64,000 nucleotides of DNA from Anodontia alba (lineage: Eukaryota; Mollusca; Bivalvia; Lucinida; Lucinidae), in NCBI GenBank assembly GCA_964016985.1, contig OZ024828.1, positions 83,964,308-84,028,307 on the forward strand, in the 5' to 3' direction. Under the pieces are notes generated by a model. That model made no database searches, was not told the origin of the DNA, and was given only the letters and a program-made list of their open reading frames with translations. Made by a program: the position numbers and the translations under genes. Shown piece by piece: positions 56,366 to 64,000 of the stretch (position 1 is its first letter; each line of letters opens with the position of its first letter).

Positions 56366-57100
56366 GAGAAAATTGACCCATATTTATGTTGTCTGCAAAA
56401 CGTTTACCCAAAGTGCTAACTGATAAGTACTATGCTAATTCGCGCCACCAATGGGTCCTAAGTTTATGAAATAGCTAATTGTCTTTATGCTGTGCACAAA
56501 TAGCCCAAAGCTATTTATGTACCTCTCTTGAAAGAAATGTCCTGTTTGTACACCTCTGTCCAGCTGATGGTCTGTGTGAGCTTTGCAGACTGGTTTCAAA
56601 CTACTAAATTATCAAATTACCAATAATTTAAACCTCTAAATTTGCGTGTTTTTTTTTTTTTTTTTTTTTTTTTTTTTCTAATCATGTATGTACCCTAATA
56701 CTACTACTATGCTCAGGCACAGAATGGCCAGTAGGATTGTTTAGCATAAGCATCTGCACATACTGATCTTAACAATCAGATCTGTAACACACATTAAGCA
56801 AAGAGCATAACCTTGCTCAGAAAGCGCAATGGGGTCTTGGTCCACAAAGGGCACATATCTGAAGGTTGCTTAAAACACAGTAATATTTGATATTACTCAT
56901 TTATGCTAAAAAAGGGATATTGACAAATAGATAAGAACTTTAGACCCAGATCAGTCGCCGCATATCATGGTGTCTGGTGAGCATTGATTAAACACACTTG
57001 ATTGCATTCTGATTAATAGGTTTCTTTAATCTGTGGTGATAGTACTGATGTGAAATAGGTTACCTAGATCACCTTAAAGAGTAGGTAGCTTTAATTACTG
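56366..57100. other. No gene recognised
   Basis: Poly(T) at about 56648-56678; otherwise featureless. Confidence 0.45.
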
Positions 57101-57362
57101 TACTAACAAATGTCTTAGGATAACGTAACTTAATAGAGGAGGTATGGAGACTGCCCTTTGAGGTTAAGAAGTGGATGACATAGGCCTTTCCCCTGTACTC
57201 ATTATCCATATGCTTTTTTTTTCTTTCTTTCTTTCTTTCTTTCTTTCTTATTGTAACAACAAATGTCTTAGGATAACTTAATAACGGAGGTACGCAGACT
57301 GTCCTATGATGTAAAGAAGTGGATAACATAGGTCTTTCTCCCGTATTCATTATCCATAGGCT

Positions 57363-57394
<32 letters not shown>

Positions 57395-57395
57395 T
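57101..57395. repeat. ~145 bp tandem duplication with TTTC microsatellites
   Basis: AACAAATGTCTTAGGATAAC.. GAAGTGGAT.ACATAGG.CTTT.. CATTATCCATA.GCTT then (TTTC)n occurs twice in tandem (first unit to about 57250, second to 57395). (TTTC) tracts are at 57219-57249 and 57363-57395. Confidence 0.85.
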
Positions 57396-58154
57396 AGTTT
57401 ATGGTTATCATAAAGTAATTTTTTTTATTTATTCAATTATTTTTTTCAAATTACTTATATTTAATTAAATTTTCCCATTTGTTTTCTCCAGGTGAAATGA
57501 TCGTTTTTCTTTCAAAAATTGTACCAAACTATCATCAGTAATTAAATACAACCTTAATTAATCAACTCATTTGTTCTCTTAGATTAACTATTGTTCTTCA
57601 TTTTAAAATCTTACTGAATTACCATTCATTAAATATAACCCTTTTTTAATTTATTAATTGCTTTTGTTTTCTTAGGTTAAACTATTTAAATTCGTTTAAA
57701 AATCATATTGAATTATCTATAACTAAATACAACACTTTTTATTCAATTTGAAATAATGAAATAATAATAATAATAATAGTAATAATAATTTATTTTAATC
57801 AATTAATTAATATTTTGTTATTATCATTATTAATCAATTCTTAGGTTAAACAATTGATATTCTTTTGAAAATCATACTGAATAATCTGCTGACATTCATT
57901 CATTCATTCATTCATTCTAACTCGGACCTATTCCAGTGTATATTGGGTCCAAGAGCAATGCATCCACACATGATTTAATCTGAATTGTAGCAGTACTGTA
58001 GGTGTGTGACACTGGGTTGATTACACACCAGCTACACAGGTAAGACGACGCTTACGGGCCTCCAGTCAAAGGGAATTAATCGAAACCGATCTAAATTGGA
58101 ATATCGATAACCTGAGTGACAGTTCCTGTAGTACGATAATTCCTGGTAGTGGTT
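57396..58154. other. No gene; AT-rich tandem-like sequence
   Basis: Four diverged ~120 bp units share AAATACAACC.TT..AATTNATTNA and TTCTTAGGTTAAACNATT. A (CATT)5 microsatellite lies at 57896-57916. Confidence 0.5.
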
Positions 58155-58840
58155 GTGTTTCACTTCACCCCCATGGTTCGATAATGAATGTTATTCTGTT
58201 AAAAGAGATAAATCTCGTGCACTTAGAATAGAATATTCAACGATAGACCCTATTTAGATACAAACAAAACTTTGAGAAATAAGTTTAAGAGTACTTGTCA
58301 AAACATATTTTTATTCTAAACGATGAAGAGAAATATTGGTTTCTTCGCGGAAAGATCCTTCAAAGTTTGTAGAACGCTTATGGAAGGTAAGTCTTCTAGT
58401 CCTCAAAACAGTAACTTGATTAGTAGTCATGAATGGTGAAACTATTTTCGCAATTTGTTAACTATGCAGAATATTGACAATAATGAACAAAACGGAAATG
58501 TTTCGTTTCTTAATGCACGGCAAAACTTAGATTGTTGTCAGTTTAATATACCCTTTACCGAGACTGAAATAGCCGATAGTATAAAACAGCTTCACGTCAA
58601 TAAATCTCCTGGGCCAGATGGCATCTGTGTTGAGTTGTACAAATGCATCACTGGTGTTATTTTGCCATTTCTAAAGAAACTAATTAATGGAAGTTTTGGC
58701 AAAGGTGGCTGCGGTTATGGTATATTTGTTTCTCACGATGCTGATAACTTACTTACGCTCCTATTTGCAGATGATGTTGGTGGATTTTCTGACACGGTCT
58801 TCTGCAGGATTATCACTCTTACTTTTGCCATATTTTGATG
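58155..58840 (+). pseudogene. Non-LTR reverse transcriptase fragment with internal deletion
   Basis: Linker motif PWFDNECYSVKRDKSRALRI opens the piece (58168 onward, several stops). Then comes FNIPFTETEIADSIKQLHVN, KSPGPDGICVELYKC (RT motif 1) and FLKKLINGSFGKG. The frame jumps directly to LLTLLFADDVGGFSDT (catalytic FADD box). The whole middle of the RT (KGD, RPISL, DxxKAFD, QGxxLSP) is deleted. It resembles the elements at 36.1 and 51.6 kb. Confidence 0.75.
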
Positions 58841-59036
58841 CGACCTGCTCATCCATATCTGTAGCCCTTTCTATCAAATCAGGGTTGTCTTTTACTCTTT
58901 ATAAACTTGTATTGTGCCTTTCATTTTTTCGTCCTTCTCCAAAATCGGTAAATTGTTGATAATAACCGGGAATATTTCAGGGTCTTTAAGATTAAATGTT
59001 GACACGAAAGGGATGATGGACTCATCTTGCTTAACC

Positions 59037-59100
59037 TTATATATATGTTGTGAATACTCATTAGAAGCGCCCCATAATGAGTACCACAATATTTGCTTTT
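59037..59100. repeat. FB-related short hairpin
   Basis: TATATGTTGTGAATACTCAT then TAGAAGCGCCCC, matched by AATGAGTACCACAATAT. Confidence 0.45.
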
Positions 59101-59271
59101 GTAGAGAAATAAGAAAATATCTATTATTCTTTTGAAAAGATTGCCTTATCTAAAGCTATAGTGACCTGTACCGATTGTTTGTGATAGTTAGATATGGAAG
59201 TACCCCGGCAAGGCCACAGCTAAAGAACATGACCATTCCAAGCTACCGGATATGGGTTTAAGCACTGCGTA

Positions 59272-59629
59272 CAGTAAAACTTCAATGACTCGAATACCGA
59301 TGACTCGTGTACCATGGCTAATTTGAACTCGTTTTTGAGTCCCTAGGAAATTCTTCCGACAACTCAAGAAAGCAAATAGTGAAGGATATTTTAGCATTAT
59401 TTCCTATTATATCGTGAAAATGTATGTAGTATGTACTCATTAGAATCGCCTCATCGAGAACACTTTACATACAAATATTTCATAGAAGATCGAAAAGACA
59501 TCCATTTATTATTCCCATTTGTCTCCTAACGTGGCGCTATGATTAACCCTCAGTTGTTTGGCTATAACTACCCATATCTAGAACATATTTCCATGGACCA
59601 AACATGTTCGAGCCATTGAGGTTCGACAG
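59272..59629. mobile_element. Pogo/Tigger-like palindromic MITE, copy 3
   Basis: TA then CAGTAAAACTTCAATGACTC; right end TGTTCGAGCCATTGAGGTTC then GACAGTA. Inner blocks (CTAGGAAATTCTTCCGACAA, ATTAACCCTCAGT) are the inverse of those in copies 1 and 2. Confidence 0.65.
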
Positions 59630-59724
59630 TAAACATAGGAAAAGAGAACGAATAAATAAAGAGGAAATACAACAGAGATACCTCCTTGAAACGGTCAACA
59701 GTCAAAAATCGGTGGTGGCTTAAA

Positions 59725-60012
59725 CTTGAGGCGGTGGTCCCGGTGTTAGTCTTTCTCTTTGTCGCTTTGTGGTTTATTCTACGAGGCGATTTGTTGTATG
59801 TCTTTCCGTGTGTCATTTTGTTTTTATGTTTTTCAGTCCTTTTAGTATTGCGATTACCTCACTTGGGGAAGAGAGAGCTAATCTTAGTGCTTTTCGTACG
59901 TTTGTTCGATTTGTACTTGTTTAGATTTGTCTGTTTCCTCTTCCTCTTGGGGTCTGGGAAGGGCTGCGGTTTGTGATTGTGGCACTCCCTGGACTTTTCT
60001 CTTACCTTTTTT
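59725..60012 (+). mobile_element. Pseudo-LTR: Naiad 3' end preceding the element
   Basis: GGCGGTGGTCCCGGTGTTAG.. to GGACTTTTCTCTTACCTTTT is the terminal 290 bp of a Naiad. It lies directly upstream of a Naiad 5' leader. Its counterpart downstream (63880 onward) continues past the window edge. Partial tandem copies of this kind, called pseudo-LTRs, are typical of Penelope-like elements. Confidence 0.8.
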
Positions 60013-60782
60013 TGCATACCACGCCTGTTGTGTTTGTGCCGTGTGGAGACCCTAGAAAGTCTCCCCGTACATTCATTTAATGGTGATATTATTTCAAGTG
60101 CCAGAGTTTGCACTTTACAATCACCTTTCGTATTGCTCTTCCTCATGATTCTAATTTATACCTCATTGAAGGTTAGATATTTACCGGTATTCGTATCCCG
60201 TTTATAACAATTTCTTACTTTACGTTTCTTTGGACTTGTATTAGACTTAATTATGTATTGTCGGTTGTTGCTATACTCTGTATGCATCAGTCCTACCGCC
60301 TGTTTGCATCGCTACTTACTGCCTATAATAGCCGGTACGAATACTGCTTTTTATCTAATGGTATTACTTCCTATACAACTATATGAGTATCACTAACAGA
60401 TTAAAAAATTCTATTTTTCCTATTAGGCTACATTCTGCTTCTTCTTTACAGATTCCCCGTTCTACTGCTAGATTTAACTAACTCTCTGTTACCTACCGTT
60501 AATGTTTCACCTTTGAAACTTCACTCTTTATCATCTATAAATTTATATTGCGCTTCCAATTATAATATTTTCAGTAATCACCTTAGAATTAGACTTTCTC
60601 CAATTAAATCTCCTATACTTCTAAAATATAAGAATCCGTATAAAAGGAACAGTATGTACCCTAATATTTCTAAGTGCAATGCCAAGAGTTGCACCTGCTG
60701 CAATCATTTAATTTGTCGGTCAACTATAATTTCCTCAGTTAATCATAGACAATTTTCAGTTGTAAACTACTCTTATTTAGAC

Positions 60783-60785
60783 TGA
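60783..60785 (+). other. In-frame TGA, possible selenocysteine codon 1
   Basis: Reads ..NYSYLD-TGA-KSEDVIYVL.. Relatives of this endonuclease commonly have Cys at this place just before VIY (from memory). TGA is one base away from TGT/TGC, so it could be either Sec recoding or decay. Confidence 0.5.
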
Positions 60786-60830
60786 AAATCAGAGGATGTT
60801 ATATATGTTCTCACTTGCAGCGAAGGAAGC

Positions 60831-60833
60831 TGA
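60831..60833 (+). other. In-frame TGA, possible selenocysteine codon 2
   Basis: Reads VLTC-SEGS-TGA-GMQYVGQ. The canonical motif is a CxxC pair just before QYVG, so the TGA occupies the second cysteine; two extra residues precede it. Same frame as the TGA at 60783. Confidence 0.5.
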
Positions 60834-62096
60834 GGAATGCAGTATGTTGGACAGACCAAACAGGCCCTTAAAACAAGGGTTAAGGATCATTTGCTTAAAA
60901 TCAAAAACGCAAAGAAAATTTATACGTTTCTTTATCAACATTTCCGGAGTACTGGTCATTAATGATAATCTAGTAAAGTTTTGGTTCAACCTGTTGAAAA
61001 AATTATACACAAGTCCAATTCTACCGAAAGATTAAAAAATATTTTAAGACATGAAGTTGAACTTAAATGGATTAAACGTTTACAAACCCCTTTTCCACTT
61101 GGATTTAATGATAATATTTACCATGAAGGAAATATTTCTAAAATGCCGGATTTCGATGCTTTTTCCCTTTTAGATATTAAAAAACGTAATAAACGATCCC
61201 ATGGTAATCGCAAAAATGGCAATTTTAAACGAAAATATAAACTTGTTTTATCTCTTTTTGATTTAAATATTCTCTTAAATTCTCGACGTCATCAAATGCT
61301 TTCTAAACTAGCTTCACTGTCTGTTTCTTCATTACATAAGTTAGATGATGAGGCGAATAAATTTTATGATAGAAAACATGATTTGTATGAAGCAGCTCTC
61401 CTTACTAGATGTTATACTCAACATGCTCTTCGTCCTTACATTGATTCTGAAATTAACCACATTAGACACTTCATCAAAATTCCATTCATTAATAAAAGTA
61501 TTGAATTCATAGATTTACCTAGCATATTTCGAGATAATAATGTTATATCAGCTATACCTTCATATTTCGAAAACAAGGAATCTCCTATTATTTGTTATAA
61601 ATATAACAAATCTATCCGTTATACTATACTTAATTTCAATAAATTAGTTTGTGATCTTGATATTGAAACTAGTTCCCCTGATTCTTCAGATTGTAAAGAT
61701 TCTAAATTTTGTTATCAACCAGCGGGTCATAATGTCACTGGTAACTTGATGATTATAACTGATTCACGAATCTGTTCAGTTATTTCAAAAGGATCTAAAT
61801 ATAGATTCCCAGCCCACATTGATTTCAATAAATGTCGGGAAACGATTGCCAGTGCTTTAAATGATTATTGTACGCTTTGGTGTAAGCGAGAGCATGTTGA
61901 GTCTAATGCTTTAAATAATTGGAAATTAAAGATTTTTAAGATCATTGATGAACGTGTGTTATTTTACTCTAATAACCTTGATCTTCTCCCTCCTAAGCCT
62001 AAATTATCTTTTCGATATTTGAAACAAGGTATCCAAGAATTTCATAGGAAGTATGTTTTGGCTCCAGGTGGTAAAGCTAATAATGTTGTTGTTGTG

Positions 62097-62099
62097 TGA
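62097..62099 (+). other. In-frame TGA, possible selenocysteine codon 3
   Basis: Reads ANNVVVV-TGA-RLYYINTLKQEL, in the same frame on both sides for over 300 codons in total. Related elements often have Cys here (NNVVxVC). This is the only interruption between 60981 and about 62380. Confidence 0.55.
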
Positions 62100-63545
62100 C
62101 GACTTTATTACATCAATACTCTAAAACAAGAACTTGGTAGTACCAAAACATATGAACGGATATCTATTGATGAGCGATCTATTGTCAATACCCATTCTAT
62201 CGATATTACTGCTAAGTTTGCAGTGAGTATAAAAGAAAAGCAAGACAGACTTCCTACGTTATATTGGTTACCGAAACTTCATAAACGACCTTATAAAGCA
62301 CGTTTCATTACTAATTCTACTTCATGTACGACTACTGTTCTGTCCAAACTGCTAACTTCATGGCTTAATGCTGTTAAAAAAACATTGGATTAGATACTAT
62401 GATACTGTTTACGGAATTAACTATTTTCGGCCAATTAAATGATGTTCTCAATAAATTTAAATCTAAAAACTTTCAGGCTTCTAAATTGTCTACATATGAT
62501 TTTTCTACACTGTATACTACGTTACCTCATCATCTTATAAAAGATAAACTTATTGATTTGATTAACCGAACGTTTATTCGGGAGAATACCCAATATTTGG
62601 CTTGCAACGAAGAATGTGCTTTTTTCACTTCTAATGTATATAATAATCACAATTTGTGGTCGTGTCAAAATGTCTGTGATGCCCTTGTTTATCTTTTGGA
62701 TAATATTTTTATTAGATTTGGAACTAAACTTTGTAGACAAACTGTTGGTATTCCGATAGGAACTAATTGTGCTCCTCTTGTTGCAGATTTGTTTCTTTTT
62801 TGTTATGAGAGATATTTCATGAAGTCTCTCTCACGTGAAAATCAGACTGACATCATTGAGGCTTTCAATTCAACTTCAAGATACCTTGACGATTTATTAA
62901 ATATTGACAATATTTACTTTGACCAAATGGTAGACCGGATATACCCTACAGAACTCCAATTAAATAGAGCAAATTCTTCCGATACCGAGGCACATTTTTT
63001 TGGATTTGAATCTGTGTATATATAATGGTTACAGTTTCCACCAAAATTTATGATAAACGGATTTTGACTTTGATAAAGTCAATTTCCCTTTTCTGGATGG
63101 CGATGTCCCCAGGCGTACCTCATATGGGGTATACATATCACAACTTATTAGATTCGCCAGAGCTTCTTAAAATCTTAATGACTTTAACTTCCGTAATAAA
63201 GCCCTTACTGCCAAACTTCTTAGGCAGGGCTATCGTTATTTTAAACTTCGTAAGGCGTTTTCGAAATTTTATCGCAGGCACAGTGCCTTGTTAGAAAAAT
63301 ATAGCGTCAGTCTGAAAACAATTCTGCAACAAGGTATATCGGAACCCGAATTTTACGGTGACTTAGTGTACAGATTTAGAAAAATTGTAGGTAAATCTAA
63401 CTTTTCGGAGCAATTCAGAAAACTTATTAACCGTTATAAAAGAATTGGCTATAGCCTGGATATTATGCGGCAGACTGCATGCCTAGTTGTCAACCCAATC
63501 ATTGTTGATCGCTATGCTTCACTCTTTAATTGCACGACGGCGGTT

Positions 63546-63628
63546 CGGGCCTCAGACTCAATGACGGCCTCTTCGTAAAACTTTAACCAGTGGGTTGGGG
63601 CTTGACGATATGTCTTTGGCTTGGCCCG
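63546..63628 (+). promoter_or_regulatory. Candidate SECIS element of the Naiad
   Basis: Basal stem CGGGCC (63546-63551) with GGCCCG (63623-63628), second stem AGAC (63554) with GTCT (63612). The quartet ATGA is at 63561-63564 and TGAC at 63603-63606. Helix GGCCTC pairs with GGGGCT around it, and the loop has AAAA (63577-63580) 12 nt after ATGA. This is the spacing of eukaryotic SECIS elements. Oddly it straddles the stop codon (63576-63578) instead of lying beyond it. The copy at 14693-14775 keeps the core. Confidence 0.45.
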
Positions 63629-64000
63629 CCGTGGTTCAACTATTGGTTTTCATTTACTCTGGCATACAGTAGAATTAGCCATGAGTACTCGTCTTTGTTT
63701 ATTATAATGATTAATTTGATTTTTATGTTTTCGCTTTGATGCATTGACTGAGTTAGGAACCTTTATGCGAACCGAATTTTTATGTGTTTCTGTATTAAGA
63801 GTAGCATCGGGACCCAGGGTGAAGTTAGCTAGCTGTAAAAGTGCTTTAAACCCCCGGTGGTTTTCTCTACTGACCGTTCTAAGGCGGTGGTCCCGGTGTT
63901 AGTCTTTCTCTTTGTCGCTTTGTGGTTTATTCTATTATAATCGAGGCGATTTGTTGTATGTCTTTCCGTGTGTCATTTTGTTCTTGTGTTTTTTCAGATC

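Larger units (their letters stand above)
60383..63578 (+). pseudogene. Naiad polyprotein: GIY-YIG endonuclease and reverse transcriptase
   Basis: ATG at 60383 (MSITNRLKNSIFPIRLHS), then a shift into the frame with KCNAKSCTCCNHL (zinc-binding) and VIYVLTC..GMQYVGQTKQALKTRVKDHL (GIY-YIG). At 60960 a TAA interrupts it. The frame resumes at 60981 (QPVEKIIHKSNS) through WKLKIFKIIDERVLFYSNNL to NNVVVV. RT motifs: LPTLYWLPKLHKRPYKARFI, STYDFSTLYTTLPH (motif A), GIPIGTNCAPLVADLFLFCY (motif B), RYLDDLLNI (motif C, ~62879), then YGVYIS and LLRQGYRYFKL; stop TAA 63576-63578. The linker CxC motif has become SDC. In-frame TGA codons at 60783, 60831 and 62097 fall where Cys is expected. At least four frameshifts and several true stops show that this copy is dead. 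Confidence 0.85.
60013..64000 (+). mobile_element. Naiad-type Penelope-like retroelement, almost complete
   Basis: Contains a ~370 bp 5' leader, a long decayed frame (60383-63578) with an N-terminal GIY-YIG endonuclease followed by a reverse transcriptase, and at least 420 bp of 3' untranslated region, cut off by the window end about 190 bp short of its expected terminus. An N-terminal GIY-YIG and C-terminal RT is the permuted order that defines the Naiad/Chlamys clade. The best-preserved member of the family in the window; truncated copies lie at 14632, 16350, 31147 and 36385/41648. Confidence 0.85.

Noticed and set aside
60513..60785. Independent small gene encoding a zinc-binding peptide
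   Set aside because: It is the N-terminal part of the Naiad polyprotein, ended only by the TGA at 60783.

Overview
This is AT-rich eukaryotic genomic DNA, most likely from a bivalve mollusc (clam-like). The reasons are the C-terminal domain of a short-chain collagen C4-like protein (a gene family expanded in bivalves), an N-terminal GIY-YIG Penelope-like retroelement of the Naiad type (reported as very abundant in invertebrates, with selenoprotein versions in clams), tRNA-derived SINEs with a GTGACTGGGTGG-type 3' motif, and dense palindromic MITEs. Only one probable host gene is visible. Most of the window is transposable elements, hairpin repeats and satellites, often nested.

Layout: 0.6-4.2 kb holds two inverted pairs of a ~280 bp palindromic element (family FB). 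4.15-5.14 kb is a decayed copy of the collagen C4-like last exon. 7.03-11.24 kb on the minus strand is the probable host gene: a signal-peptide/coiled-coil first exon (11012-11243), a repeat-filled ~3.5 kb intron and a last exon (7026-7510). 13.4-16.9 kb has a SINE, a long tandem-monomer element and two Naiad 3' ends. 17-24 kb has paired FB elements, microsatellites and an RT remnant. 24.9-29.1 kb is a second monomer array facing an inverted array, with a TTAA-flanked MITE and a TA-flanked pogo-like MITE. 30.3-31.1 kb is a 173 bp satellite interrupted by a MITE. 32.1-33.2 kb is a further monomer array.

36.1-42.7 kb is a three-level nest. The oldest layer is the 3' half of a non-LTR retrotransposon (A). 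It is interrupted by a Naiad 3' fragment (B), which is interrupted by a near-complete 5.1 kb non-LTR retrotransposon (C). C is flanked by a 10 bp direct repeat and encodes a 2A-like motif, an endonuclease and a reverse transcriptase. 44.4-45.4 kb holds another SINE and an FB copy, and 47.3-47.6 kb a 25 bp minisatellite. 51.6-52.6 kb and 58.2-58.8 kb carry endonuclease and RT fragments that could be one split element.

The most interesting object is at 59.7-64.0 kb: a Naiad Penelope-like element with a preceding pseudo-LTR. Its reading frame has TGA codons where cysteines are expected, and a hairpin with SECIS-like spacing overlaps its stop codon. This suggests a decayed descendant of a selenocysteine-using retroelement. 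All protein and family assignments come from motif recognition; no database search was possible.
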